Source: Lachnospiraceae bacterium G11 (lineage in GTDB: Bacteria > Bacillota > Clostridia > Lachnospirales > Lachnospiraceae). From it: a DNA stretch of 64,000 nucleotides. The notes beneath the pieces were generated by a model, which had not been told where the DNA came from, searched no databases, and worked only from the letters and a program-made list of their open reading frames with translations. The translations under genes and the position numbers were made by a program. The stretch lies in the NCBI GenBank assembly GCA_900103495.1, contig FMWZ01000012.1:1-64000 (forward strand). Direction: 5' to 3'. Positions 40,065-49,109 of this stretch are shown here, piece by piece; the first letter of the stretch is position 1, and each line of letters begins with the position of its first letter.

Positions 40065-40101
40065 CTGCCCGCAGGAGCTATGTTTCCTGCGGGCAGTTTT
40101 T
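40065..40101 (+). terminator. Hairpin between binding protein and permeases (attenuating terminator)
   Basis: CTGCCCGCAGGA/TCCTGCGGGCAG is a perfect 12-bp stem followed by TTTTTC. It lies inside the operon, so partial termination or mRNA protection would keep the binding protein more abundant than the permeases. Confidence 0.85.
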
Positions 40102-40114
40102 CAGGAGGAACGAA

Positions 40115-41026
40115 ATGGAGAAGGGTAGTAATGTAGGGCTCGCCAAGGCCAGAGCCAGAAGCACGGCCAAGGCGGCAACAGTATTCCTGCTACCGGCGCT
40201 GGTACTTATAGCTGTTTTTATAGTGTATCCCGTATTCGATACGTTTGCTATCAGCGGATTCAAATGGAACGGTATTTCAGCCGACAGGATTTTCATAGGA
40301 ATCGACAACTGGAAGGAACTTATTAAAGATGAGATGTTTTGGAAATCCTTCAAACACAATCTCATAGTAATGGTTTTCTCTATCCTGTTGCAGATTCCCA
40401 TTGGTATGGCTCTGGCAACATTCCTTGATGCCGGAGGCAAGAAATTTAATATTTTTAAAATCATATGGTTTCTACCATATCTCATGAGCTCGGTTGCAAT
40501 CGCATTCTTATTTGTATATGCACTGGCAACCAACGGCGGTCTGATTTCTTCTTTGGCTACTTTGATTAAGGGCCAGAGAACCACAGTTGACCTTTTGGGA
40601 ACTGCACCCAATGCTCTCTACACCATAATCGGTGTTATGGCATGGCAGTTCACTCCCTTTTATATGGTTTACTTTATTGCCGGATACGGAAATATTGACA
40701 CAACCATTTATGAGGCAGCCATTATAGATGGCGCAACGAGAGGACAGTATATTCGTCACATTGCGATACCTCTTCTCGGACCGATTTTCAAAACGGCATG
40801 CACAATGTCGCTTATCGGATCACTTAAGTATTTTGATATGATCTGGAACATGACCCAGGGTGGACCTGCGGGTACCACGGAACTTATGGCAACCTACATG
40901 TACAAGCTGTCTTTCCAGCAGTTCAATATGGGATACGGCTCCACGGTTGCAGCGGGAATGTTCATTTTAATTACGGCTATAGCGCTTCTCTTTAACAAAG
41001 TATTCAAGGTTAAGGAGGACTATTGA
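40115..41026 (+). CDS. Sugar ABC permease 1A (MalF-like)
   Basis: The 303-aa protein is a CUT1 permease with six spans. The EAA loop is YEAAIIDGATRGQYIRHIAIPLLGP near residues 209-233. AGGAGGAACGAA precedes ATG 40115. With the protein at 41028 it forms the membrane channel. No ATPase gene is in the cluster, so a shared MsmK-type ATPase from elsewhere in the genome would be used, as is common for Firmicutes CUT1 systems. Confidence 0.92.
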   Translation: MEKGSNVGLAKARARSTAKAATVFLLPALVLIAVFIVYPVFDTFAISGFKWNGISADRIFIGIDNWKELIKDEMFWKSFKHNLIVMVFSILLQIPIGMALATFLDAGGKKFNIFKIIWFLPYLMSSVAIAFLFVYALATNGGLISSLATLIKGQRTTVDLLGTAPNALYTIIGVMAWQFTPFYMVYFIAGYGNIDTTIYEAAIIDGATRGQYIRHIAIPLLGPIFKTACTMSLIGSLKYFDMIWNMTQGGPAGTTELMATYMYKLSFQQFNMGYGSTVAAGMFILITAIALLFNKVFKVKEDY

Positions 41027-41027
41027 T

Positions 41028-41918
41028 ATGACAGACAATAATAAGACAAACACCATGGGACAGACTAAGGAAGTTGATTACCGCAAGGAGAAAATTAAAT
41101 CAAGGATAGCTTGGACCTTTGCCATTATCCTGGCACTTATCTGGCTGGCACTTACCCTTACACCTTTCTTCTTCATGATAATGAACTCTTTCCGTAAGCA
41201 GTTCGACATGCTGCAGCAGGGCGTATTCCATCTTCCGGATCCATGGATTATTGAGAACTACACAGAGGTTGTTACCCACGGTTTCTTCGGATATTTTCTT
41301 CGAAGCGTGATAGTAGTAGGCGTTTCACTTGTGCTTATGCTGGTTATTTCGGCATTTGCAGCTTATCCGCTTTCAAGAATGAAATTCAAACTGAATCCCT
41401 TCATATATGCAGGAATTGTGGCAATGATGTCCGTTCCCATGCACGTAACATTGATTCCTGTATTCAAGCTTACGACTGCAGTGGGACTTTATGATTCCTA
41501 CTGGTCTTTGATAGGACCTTACGTTGCATTCGCACTTCCCATGTCAGTTTTCATTCTGACTGCATTTATGAAAACAATACCCAAGGAGATAGAGGAGTCT
41601 GCAGAAATTGACGGCTGCAACCGCTACCAGAATTTCTTCAGAATGATACTTCCCCTTTCCAAATCAGGATTGTCAACTCTTGCAATCTACAACGGAGTTT
41701 CAATGTGGAACGAATTCGCTTTTGCCAATACATTCCTAAACTCCCCCAACCAGAAGACTCTGCCTCTGGCGCTGGGACAGTTCAAGGGCGAGCACTCACT
41801 GAATATTCCGATTAATATGTCGGTTTTGACACTTTCGGTTCTGCCCATGATTATTCTGTTCATCATCTTCCAGGACAAGCTGGTTAAAGGTATGATGGCC
41901 GGAGCTGTTAAGGGCTGA
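41028..41918 (+). CDS. Sugar ABC permease 1B (MalG-like)
   Basis: The 296-aa protein starts 1 bp after the first permease stop, so translational coupling is likely. The CUT1 MalG-type EAA loop is EESAEIDGCNRYQNFFRMILPLSKSG. LILAKVKE-like cytoplasmic start is followed by six spans ending in FQDKLVKGMMAGAVKG, the standard MalG C-terminus. Confidence 0.92.
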   Translation: MTDNNKTNTMGQTKEVDYRKEKIKSRIAWTFAIILALIWLALTLTPFFFMIMNSFRKQFDMLQQGVFHLPDPWIIENYTEVVTHGFFGYFLRSVIVVGVSLVLMLVISAFAAYPLSRMKFKLNPFIYAGIVAMMSVPMHVTLIPVFKLTTAVGLYDSYWSLIGPYVAFALPMSVFILTAFMKTIPKEIEESAEIDGCNRYQNFFRMILPLSKSGLSTLAIYNGVSMWNEFAFANTFLNSPNQKTLPLALGQFKGEHSLNIPINMSVLTLSVLPMIILFIIFQDKLVKGMMAGAVKG

Positions 41919-41949
41919 TTGATTTGTTTCATAAAGTTGGAGGGTATTT

Positions 41950-43941
41950 ATGATTATTTATGTTGATGTTAATGCGCCACATGACGGTAACGGAACCAAA
42001 GCTCTGCCCTTTAGAAGAATCAATGAGGCAGCAGCCATTGCCAAGGCCGGCGACGAGGTTATTGTAGCTCCCGGAACTTACAGGGAATATGTAAATCCCG
42101 TTAACGCAGGAACCGAGGAAGAGCGCATTACATATAGAAGCGAGAAGCCTCTTGGGGCCATAATCACCGGCGCCGAGGCAGTTACAGGCTGGACCAGATA
42201 CGAAGGCGACGTCTGGACAGTCAGAGTAAAGAACAGCATCTTTGGCGGCTACAACCCTTACACCACCCTGGTTTACGGTGACTGGTATTTTGCCACACCA
42301 AACAAGCACACGGGCTGTGTCTGGATTAACGATGAAGCCCTCTACGAAGCTCTGAGTGTTGAAGAGTGCATTGAGGGTAAAATCTACGACTGCTCATGGG
42401 ACCCTGAAAGTTCCAGGAGAAAGTGGTTTGCCACACAGGATAAAGAGAAAGATGAAACGGTATTCTATGCCAACTTTATGGGGGCGGATCCTAATAAGGA
42501 AAAGGTGGAGATTACCGTAAGACGTGAATGCTTTATGCCGGGGGAAGAAGGCGTAGGCTTCATTACAGTAAGCGGCTTTAATATCAACAAAGCTGCCACA
42601 ACCTGGGCTCCTCCCGCAGCTTATCAGGACGGAATGATAGGCCCTCACTGGAGCAAAGGCTGGATAATCGAAGACTGTGAAATCTGGGGAAGTAAGTGCG
42701 CAGGCATATGCGTTGGCCGTTACTTCGATCCGGAGAACAGTAATTTTTACACAACAAAGCATGTTAAGAGCCCCACTCAGATGGAGCGTGATTCCGTATG
42801 CCGCGGCCAGTGCTACGGCTGGCTCAAGGAGAAAATCGGCGGCCATATAATTCGCCGAAACAACATCCACCACTGCGAGCAGGGCGGAATCATCGGACGT
42901 ATGGGCGGCGTTTTCAGCATTATCGAGGACAATCACATCCATCACATCAACAACATGATGGAGCTTGGGGGCGCTGAGATTGCCGGAATCAAAATGCATG
43001 CGGCAATCGATGTTGTGATGAGAAGAAATCACATACATCACTGCACAATGGGCATCTGGTGCGACTGGGAGGCTCAGGGAACAAGAATTACCCAGAACCT
43101 TTTGCACGATAATGAGAGGCCTGGTTTTGCCAAGCAGCTGGATGGCGGCATGACCTGCCAGGATATTTTCGTGGAGGTTAGCCACGGCCCCACACTTATT
43201 GACAACAACATTCTCCTTTCGGATGTTTCCCTTCGAATTGCCACACAGGGCGTAGCCATGATTCACAACCTGTGCGCGGGTTCATTTACCTATGTGGGAG
43301 AGGGAACCACCTGGAGATATACACCTTACCATATGCCTCACAGAACTGAGGTTATGGGCTTTATGACCATTCTTCACGGAGATGACCGAATCTACAACAA
43401 CATCTTCATTCAGAAGTGGCCCTCCGAGGACTGGGTGGTTAAGCATGACGCTGACCCTTCCAGAGACTTTACGGAGAACAGAAAAGTGGGAACCTACTGT
43501 TTTGACGACTATCCCACTTATGAAGAATGGATACCGCAGTTTGACATGGATGCCGAATATCCCAACATGATGAAGCATGAGTCGGCTCACTTTGCACACC
43601 TTCCCGTATGGATTGACGGAAACGCATATTTCGAGGGCGCAAAGGGCTACAAGAAGGAGAAAAATGCTTTCTTCGACGATGCTTCAAAGGTTCACGTTGA
43701 CGTGGTTGAGAGAGACGGCGGTTTTTACCTTGACACCAATATCTACGAGGTGCTTAAGGACTTTAAGGTTGATATGATTTCAACCGACACTTTGGGCAAG
43801 GCCTTTGAGCCGGGACAGAAGTATGAGAATCCTGACGGAACTCCCATTACTTTTGACTGCGATTACGCCGGAAATCACCGTGGCGCAGTTGTTATTCCCG
43901 GACCCTTCGCTTCCGGAGAGGATGCAACGGCCGAGCTTTAA
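41950..43941 (+). CDS. GH120-like beta-xylosidase (right-handed beta-helix)
   Basis: The 663-aa protein starts YVDVNAPHDGNGTKALPFRRINEAAAIAKAGDEVIVAPGTYREYV, the opening of GH120 enzymes, and contains GGYNPYTTLVYGDWYF as in the known beta-xylosidase of that family. Repeated turns such as HIIRRNNIHHCEQGGIIGR and VVMRRNHIHHCTMGIWCDWEA form the parallel beta-helix. There is no signal peptide, so it works on imported oligosaccharides. Assigned by recall of the family; the activity could also be on arabinoxylan side chains. GTTGGAGGG precedes the ATG, and a GH51 gene follows at once. Confidence 0.75.
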   Translation: MIIYVDVNAPHDGNGTKALPFRRINEAAAIAKAGDEVIVAPGTYREYVNPVNAGTEEERITYRSEKPLGAIITGAEAVTGWTRYEGDVWTVRVKNSIFGGYNPYTTLVYGDWYFATPNKHTGCVWINDEALYEALSVEECIEGKIYDCSWDPESSRRKWFATQDKEKDETVFYANFMGADPNKEKVEITVRRECFMPGEEGVGFITVSGFNINKAATTWAPPAAYQDGMIGPHWSKGWIIEDCEIWGSKCAGICVGRYFDPENSNFYTTKHVKSPTQMERDSVCRGQCYGWLKEKIGGHIIRRNNIHHCEQGGIIGRMGGVFSIIEDNHIHHINNMMELGGAEIAGIKMHAAIDVVMRRNHIHHCTMGIWCDWEAQGTRITQNLLHDNERPGFAKQLDGGMTCQDIFVEVSHGPTLIDNNILLSDVSLRIATQGVAMIHNLCAGSFTYVGEGTTWRYTPYHMPHRTEVMGFMTILHGDDRIYNNIFIQKWPSEDWVVKHDADPSRDFTENRKVGTYCFDDYPTYEEWIPQFDMDAEYPNMMKHESAHFAHLPVWIDGNAYFEGAKGYKKEKNAFFDDASKVHVDVVERDGGFYLDTNIYEVLKDFKVDMISTDTLGKAFEPGQKYENPDGTPITFDCDYAGNHRGAVVIPGPFASGEDATAEL

Positions 43942-43956
43942 TGGAGGAGCAATCTG

Positions 43957-45465
43957 ATGAAATTATTCATAGACGCAAGTAAAAAAGAGGGGTTTATTAA
44001 TCCTGAAATCTACGGACATTTCAGTGAGCACCTTGGAAGAGGAATATATGAGGGAATTTACGTTGGAGAGGATTCTGAGATTCCCAACACTGACGGAATA
44101 AGAAATGATGTACTTGAAGCTTTAAAGGAGATCGAGGTTCCGGTTCTTCGCTGGCCCGGCGGCTGTTTTGCCGACGAGTATCACTGGATGGACGGCATCG
44201 GTCCCAAAGAAAAGAGAAAGAAAATGGTTAACACCAACTGGGGAGGCGTAACCGAGGATAACAGCTTCGGAACTCACGAGTTCTTACGCCTCTGCGAGTT
44301 GCTTGGATGTAAAGCTTATATCAATGGCAATCTTGGAACGGGTTCTGCCAGGGAAATGTCGGAGTGGGTTGAATATATGACGGGCACAGGCGTGTCCCCC
44401 ATGACCGATTTAAGAAAGGCAAACGGAAGGGAAGAGCCCTGGAAGATTGACTATTTTGCAGTGGGAAATGAAAACTGGGGGTGTGGCGGTAACATGAGAC
44501 CCGCTTATTACGCGGATTTGTATCGACATACTCAAACCTTCTTAAGAAATTATGATACCAAGAATCCCATCAAGAAAATCTGTGTGGGTCCCGGTACCGA
44601 TCAGGTTGAATTCTGGACCAAGAAAGTCCTTGAGGCTTGCTTCGAGGATGCCCCCAAAGGTTCCCACGGTTTCATGGATTACTTCACCCTTCACCACTAT
44701 GTGTTCCCTGACTGCTGGGATCACAAGGGAGATGCGGTGGATGATGCCGAGAATCTCTGGTATCAGTCCCTTCACAAAGCCCGCTTCATCGAGGATCTCA
44801 TTGAGAAGAACGAGGCACTCCTTGATCAGTACGACAGCGAAGGCGAGATTGGCCTCTGCGTTGACGAGTGGGGTGGCTGGTACGACGTTCAAAAGGGCAC
44901 AAACCCGGGCTTTTTGTATCAGCAAAGCACCATGCGTGATGCCCTCATTGCCGGCGTGAGCCTTGATATCTTCAACAAGCACTGTAAGAGAGTCCGCATG
45001 GCAAACATCGCTCAGATGGTCAACGTCCTTCAGGCGGTAGTGCTGACAGAAGGCTCCAAGATGGTAAAAACACCTACTTTCTACGTATTCAAAATGTACA
45101 AGGGTCATAAGGGCGGCGAGCTTGTCTCCTCCTACTTCGAGGGCAACCCGGAAATCGGCCCCGAGGATTATCGTGTCCCCACCGTTTCCGCCTCCGCTTC
45201 CGTAAAGGATGGGGCTTTGACTCTTACAATCAGTAACCTGAGCAAGGACTCTACGGTGGACCTTGATATCCGGGTTGACAATTTTAAGGCCGGTTTAAAG
45301 GTTGTGGAAGGAAAGATTGTGAATGCAGCTAACATTGCAGACTTCAATGACTTTGATAAGGCCGAAAAGGTAACAGAGAAAGATTTCAACGATTTCAAAT
45401 TGAATGGTACCTCCCTTGGTGTACAACTACCAGCCCATTCCGTTGTGATGTTGAAACTTCAGTAA
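43957..45465 (+). CDS. GH51 alpha-L-arabinofuranosidase 1
   Basis: The 502-aa enzyme cleaves terminal arabinofuranose from arabinan or arabinoxylan oligosaccharides inside the cell. The TIM barrel has the acid/base Glu172 in FAVGNENWGCGG and the nucleophile Glu304 in CVDEWGGWYD. The C-terminal beta-sandwich begins near residue 395. ATG follows GGAGGAG by 8 bp. It is about 82 percent like the second copy at 50954 through the catalytic part, but its C-terminal segment VDNFKAGLKVVEGK is intact, where the other copy carries a REP insertion. Confidence 0.95.
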   Translation: MKLFIDASKKEGFINPEIYGHFSEHLGRGIYEGIYVGEDSEIPNTDGIRNDVLEALKEIEVPVLRWPGGCFADEYHWMDGIGPKEKRKKMVNTNWGGVTEDNSFGTHEFLRLCELLGCKAYINGNLGTGSAREMSEWVEYMTGTGVSPMTDLRKANGREEPWKIDYFAVGNENWGCGGNMRPAYYADLYRHTQTFLRNYDTKNPIKKICVGPGTDQVEFWTKKVLEACFEDAPKGSHGFMDYFTLHHYVFPDCWDHKGDAVDDAENLWYQSLHKARFIEDLIEKNEALLDQYDSEGEIGLCVDEWGGWYDVQKGTNPGFLYQQSTMRDALIAGVSLDIFNKHCKRVRMANIAQMVNVLQAVVLTEGSKMVKTPTFYVFKMYKGHKGGELVSSYFEGNPEIGPEDYRVPTVSASASVKDGALTLTISNLSKDSTVDLDIRVDNFKAGLKVVEGKIVNAANIADFNDFDKAEKVTEKDFNDFKLNGTSLGVQLPAHSVVMLKLQ

Positions 45466-45477
45466 ACATACATTTAT

Positions 45478-45508
45478 GTGCAGGTTGGGGACAGGCCCCA
45501 ACCTGCAC
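45478..45508. repeat. REP-like unit, single
   Basis: GTGCAGGTTGGGG-ACAGG-CCCCAACCTGCAC, one perfect palindromic unit 12 bp after the GH51 stop. Confidence 0.92.
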
Positions 45509-45513
45509 ATTTT

Positions 45514-45637
45514 TCATTCCTGCTTGATGATGATTTTATCTGCAATTAGAAGGGAGTCAACCCCAAAGCCGCGTTGCGGTGCTTCGCAGGGTTGACTCCC
45601 TTTTAATTGCAGATATCCAGTAAACAAGCAGGAATGA
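45514..45637. repeat. Structured hairpin element, copy 2 (26-25-26 core)
   Basis: Outer arms TCATTCCTGCTTG (45514-45526) and CAAGCAGGAATGA (45625-45637) pair perfectly. The inner hairpin has left arm 45538-45563, a 25-nt loop 45564-45588 and right arm 45589-45614, with 25 of 26 paired. The loop has a tip CCGC-GTT-GCGG. Copy 1 is at 687-799 in reverse orientation with the same lengths. Confidence 0.85.
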
Positions 45638-45684
45638 ATAATTGTGCGCCCAGGCGCATTTGCGTGAATGCTATGAGCAAAATA

Positions 45685-45963
45685 CATAATGAAATAGATA
45701 ATCGCTTATTCTATTATGCCTGATTTATAAGGGATAAATGGTCGCAGGCATAATAAATTCTTATTATTGTTAATTCATTACACCGGCGTCCGCCTTGCCT
45801 TCATAATAATGCTGCGTTTAGGAAGAACTATTATGACGCCCTAAGCTTAAAAGTGTTTTTGATGTCATAATGTTTTTGATATTTAGGAAAATTATTATGA
45901 TATGCGAAGAGATGATATCAATTTACAGGCATAATAAACATGCTTTTTCTCAAAATCATTATG
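45685..45963. repeat. Phased array of five CATAAT-N22-ATTATG units
   Basis: Units start at 45685, 45749, 45802, 45866 and 45930. In units 1, 3, 4 and 5 the CATAAT and ATTATG ends are exactly 28 bp apart (start to start), and starts repeat at 64 bp except for one 53-bp interval; unit 2 ends ATTACA instead. Between units, 30-bp gaps carry pairs such as CCTG/CAGG and AC/GT beside the ends. The inner 22 bp are not conserved. No ORF longer than a few codons crosses the array. Confidence 0.85.
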
Positions 45964-45990
45964 ACAAGACCGCATTTTCCCTTTAAAAAT

Positions 45991-46052
45991 GTGCAGGTTG
46001 GGGCCTGTCCCCAACCTGCACGGTGCAATTTGGACCTGTCCCCAACCTGCAC
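45991..46052. repeat. REP-like palindromic array, two units
   Basis: Units with AGGTT/AACCT and AATTT/AACCT inner pairs. It ends exactly at the stop of LacI-2 (TAG then GTGCAGG on the minus strand). Confidence 0.92.
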
Positions 46053-47114
46053 CTAGATGGTGCGGACGGAGGCGCGCTCGATGAGTGCGCTCTTGATGCG
46101 GATGTCGGCGATGTCTACGGGGCTGGAGCCGGGATTCTCAAGAAGACCGATGAGGGCCTTGGCTGCACCGCTGCCGATTTCCTGAAGGGGAAGGGCCATG
46201 GTGGTAAGCTCCGGAGTGAGAGTCCTTGAGGTATCCTGGTTATCGTAGCCCATAACGGAGATGTCCTTGCCGGGCATGATTCCTTTTTCGAGGAGGGCCG
46301 CATAGGCACCTGAGGCAATCATGTCGGACATGCAGAATACTGCGGTGATGTCCTCGTCAAGCAGGGCGTTCATTCCCTTGTAGCCACCGTCCTTGGTCCA
46401 GTCATTGTATTTTACAAGGGCGGGATCGAAGAAAATCTTCTCCTCAAACATGGCCTTCTGGACACCGAGGATTCGGTTGATGGTGTGGGTGTTGTCAATT
46501 TCGCCCGCAAGAACACCAATCTTTCTGTGTCCCTTGGATACCAGGTACTTTATAACATCATATCCGCCGGTGATATCATCAAGGCGGAAGGTTGGAATCT
46601 GTCTGTCGACTGCTACGGCGTAGGCCATAACAATGGGAAGTCCTCTGGCGGACACAAGGTTGTGAACCGTGTGCTCGTGACTTCCTACATAAATAAGGCC
46701 GTCAAGATTCAGTGAATCCATCTTGGGCAAAACGTCGCTTAAGGTCTTGTTAAGCTGGGCTTCGTCCCGAAGCCATTCTCTTTGCCATCTGCCAAAAAGC
46801 CGCATGTTCTCAATAACTACATTGTAGCCTTTCTCCTCGCAGCTCTTCATTATTCCTTCAACGATGGCAGGAGTGGAGAACTCTATAAGGTCCTCGGCAA
46901 TGACGCCGATGGTCTTTGTTGAAGTGGCCCGGAGATTCCTTGCAAGAGAGCTGGGACGATACCCGGTTCTTTCCACTTCATCTCTTATTTTCTTAGCGAT
47001 TTCTTCGCTTACTTTATTACTTTTCCCGTTTAATACATTAGAAACCGTGGAAATCGATACACCACACGCATTTGCGATATCTTTTATCCTCGGTGCTCCG
47101 GTTCTTTGTTCCAT
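46053..47114 (-). CDS. LacI-family repressor 2 of the arabino-oligosaccharide locus
   Basis: The 353-aa protein (from ATG 47114, preceded by AAGGAG; an earlier in-frame start at 47153 lacks a binding site) is the paralogue of LacI-1. The recognition helix ACGVSISTVSNVLNG and hinge YRPSSLARNLR match it, and the effector core CMSDMIASGAYAALLEKGIMPG is close too. It is divergent from the second ABC operon. Because both recognition helices and both operators are alike, each repressor should bind at both loci. Confidence 0.9.
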   Translation of the reverse strand: MEQRTGAPRIKDIANACGVSISTVSNVLNGKSNKVSEEIAKKIRDEVERTGYRPSSLARNLRATSTKTIGVIAEDLIEFSTPAIVEGIMKSCEEKGYNVVIENMRLFGRWQREWLRDEAQLNKTLSDVLPKMDSLNLDGLIYVGSHEHTVHNLVSARGLPIVMAYAVAVDRQIPTFRLDDITGGYDVIKYLVSKGHRKIGVLAGEIDNTHTINRILGVQKAMFEEKIFFDPALVKYNDWTKDGGYKGMNALLDEDITAVFCMSDMIASGAYAALLEKGIMPGKDISVMGYDNQDTSRTLTPELTTMALPLQEIGSGAAKALIGLLENPGSSPVDIADIRIKSALIERASVRTI

Positions 47115-47197
47115 TTCAGCTCCTTGATTTAGTGATTTTGCTTGAAAAAACACCCTCTAAGCCTATTTTAATACATTTTATGCGACTTGTGTGAAAA

Positions 47198-47213
47198 GGT
47201 CAAACGTTTTTCT
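47198..47213. promoter_or_regulatory. Auxiliary LacI operator 2
   Basis: GGTCAAACGTTTTTCT, 132 bp from the main operator at 47330, exactly the spacing found in the first locus (38366 to 38498). Confidence 0.6.
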
Positions 47214-47290
47214 AAAAAAAGACCATTTTTAGGACTGATTTGTGAAATACATCCAAAACAAGCATTTCAAATTTGTGCAATAATCTCATA

Positions 47291-47345
47291 TTGACTAAAA
47301 CCAACCACTGAAATATAATCATTTCGTAAGGTAAAACGTTTTACC
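47291..47345 (+). promoter_or_regulatory. Promoter and LacI operator of the second arabino-oligosaccharide operon
   Basis: TTGACT (47291-47296), 17 bp, TATAAT (47314-47319), and the perfect palindrome GGTAAAACGTTTTACC (47330-47345) after the start point. CCACTGAAATATAATC is shared with the promoter at 38459. Confidence 0.88.
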
Positions 47346-47385
47346 GATTTTACCTGGAACGCTTTCATCTAATAAGGAGGATGTA

Positions 47386-49032
47386 ATGAAAAGACTATTA
47401 GCTACAGTTTTAACAGCAGCTATGGTTGCTACCCTGTTCGTAGGTTGCGGATCAACCGATACAGGTGCAGCATCCACAGACAACAAGCAGACTGAAACAA
47501 CCGAAACCGCAGCAGCAGACGACACAGCAGCTGCAGCAGAGGAAACAACTGATGCAGGCCTCGCAGAGCAGGCCATCGCAGACAGAAAAGCAGCAGCAGA
47601 AGCTTCAGGTGAGTACGAGAAGATCGTAGTATCATTCTTTGACTGGACAGGTGCTCCTGCAGGAATCGAGAGAATCAATGAGAAGATTTCCGAGCACACA
47701 AGAGAGACACTTGGTGTTGACGTTGAGCTCTTAATCATTGACTCAGCTGCATACTCAGATGACATTAAGCTTATGCTTTCATCAGGAGAGCAGGTTGATC
47801 TTTTCTCAACATGTGGCCCCGGCTACATGACATGCGTAAACAACGGTTACTGCGCAGACCTTGAGGAAGACGGACTTCTTGACAACTACGGCGCAGGTCT
47901 TAAGGATCTTGTAAGAGCAGATTACTTCGACGCTTGCCGTGTTGGCGGCACACTTTACGGTGTTCCCCCTATTAAGGATTACGCAATCCAGACAGCAGCT
48001 ATATGTATCGGTACAGAGTACCTTGAGGGCGCAGGTGTAGATGTAGACGCTTTTGCCAAGGATGATCTTGGATACGTAAAGTGCACATGGGATGATATCG
48101 ATGACATATTCGCTAAGATTCACGAAGCTTTCCCCGACAAGACAGTTTACTCAACACAGGACAACATGCTTACCCAGGGAAGCTGTGTTGATAACATCGG
48201 AGGCGACTACTACGGAACACTTCTTGACTCCGCAAACAGCCTTAAGGTAGAGAACGTTTACGAGTCAGAGGTATTCAAGGAGTGGTGCGACAGATTCTAC
48301 AGATGGAATCAGGCAGGTTACATTTCAGGTGACGCCATGACAGACAAGACCGGCGCATCTGCAAGAATCAAGACAGGTTCATTCATGGCTATGATGGCTT
48401 GTGGTAAGCCCGCTTACCAGAACCAGATTTCCAACGAGTGCGGCCGTCCCATGACAGTATTTGATGTAGGCGAGCCCTTCATGAGCTCTTCAGCAGTTTC
48501 TTCTTTCCCTTGGTGCATGAACCAGGCTACAGAGGATCCCATTGCAGCAATGCAGGTTCTTGAAGCTTTATACTGCGATCCCGTAGTTGCAAACCTTGTT
48601 TGCTGGGGTGAAGAAGGCGTTGAGTACGTTGTTAACGACGACACAACAATCAACTGGGGTCCCGGCGTTGATTCCCAGAACTCCGAGTACTTCCCCAACG
48701 TTCTTTGGATGATGCCCAACCAGTACGCAGCACACGTTTGGGAAGGTGATCCCGTAGACGTTGGCGAGCAGACAGCAAAGTTCAATGATAACTGCCCTGT
48801 AAAATCCAAAGCTCTCGGATTTACCTGGGACAACAGTGATTACGCAGCTGAATTCACAGCTCTTAAGAACGCATACGAAGAGTACTCAGGCAAAGTTATC
48901 TACGGTTTTGTGGATCCTGAGACAGGTATGAAGGAATTAAACGATGCCCTTTATGCAGCAGGCCTTGAGGAATACATGGCAGCTAAGCAGGCAGCTCTTG
49001 ATGAGTGGGCAAAATCAGCAGGAATCAACTAA
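47386..49032 (+). CDS. Sugar ABC transporter substrate-binding lipoprotein 2 (LplA-like, long type)
   Basis: The 548-aa protein has a lipobox LFVGCG and an acidic Thr/Ala linker, then a long binding domain of the LplA/YtcQ type used by polysaccharide ABC systems: KIVVSFFDWTGAPAGIERINEKISEHTRETLGVDVELL, SGEQVDLFSTCGPGYMTCVNNG, and KAGYISGDAMTD-like segments. Length of about 550 aa matches that group and is longer than the first locus protein (483 aa). AAGGAGGATGTA precedes ATG. Confidence 0.9.
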   Translation: MKRLLATVLTAAMVATLFVGCGSTDTGAASTDNKQTETTETAAADDTAAAAEETTDAGLAEQAIADRKAAAEASGEYEKIVVSFFDWTGAPAGIERINEKISEHTRETLGVDVELLIIDSAAYSDDIKLMLSSGEQVDLFSTCGPGYMTCVNNGYCADLEEDGLLDNYGAGLKDLVRADYFDACRVGGTLYGVPPIKDYAIQTAAICIGTEYLEGAGVDVDAFAKDDLGYVKCTWDDIDDIFAKIHEAFPDKTVYSTQDNMLTQGSCVDNIGGDYYGTLLDSANSLKVENVYESEVFKEWCDRFYRWNQAGYISGDAMTDKTGASARIKTGSFMAMMACGKPAYQNQISNECGRPMTVFDVGEPFMSSSAVSSFPWCMNQATEDPIAAMQVLEALYCDPVVANLVCWGEEGVEYVVNDDTTINWGPGVDSQNSEYFPNVLWMMPNQYAAHVWEGDPVDVGEQTAKFNDNCPVKSKALGFTWDNSDYAAEFTALKNAYEEYSGKVIYGFVDPETGMKELNDALYAAGLEEYMAAKQAALDEWAKSAGIN

Positions 49033-49058
49033 TCACGTATTATCATGATACTTCTCGG

Positions 49059-49084
49059 TGGGAGCAGGGGTAACCCGGCTCCCA
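49059..49084 (+). terminator. Hairpin between binding protein and permeases, second locus
   Basis: TGGGAGC and GCTCCCA enclose a second inner pair GGGG/CCCG around TAA. There is no U-run, so it probably protects the 5' part of the mRNA or slows read-through. Confidence 0.6.
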
Positions 49085-49109
49085 TTCGGGGGTAACGTGG
49101 GGAGAAAAT

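Noticed and set aside
40065-40101. End of the operon at the hairpin after the first binding protein
   Set aside because: The same kind of hairpin follows each of the three binding proteins, and the permease genes behind have no promoter of their own, so it is read as an attenuator.
45685-45963. CRISPR array
   Set aside because: Only six bases at each end of the unit are conserved and the inner part varies; there are no cas genes nearby.
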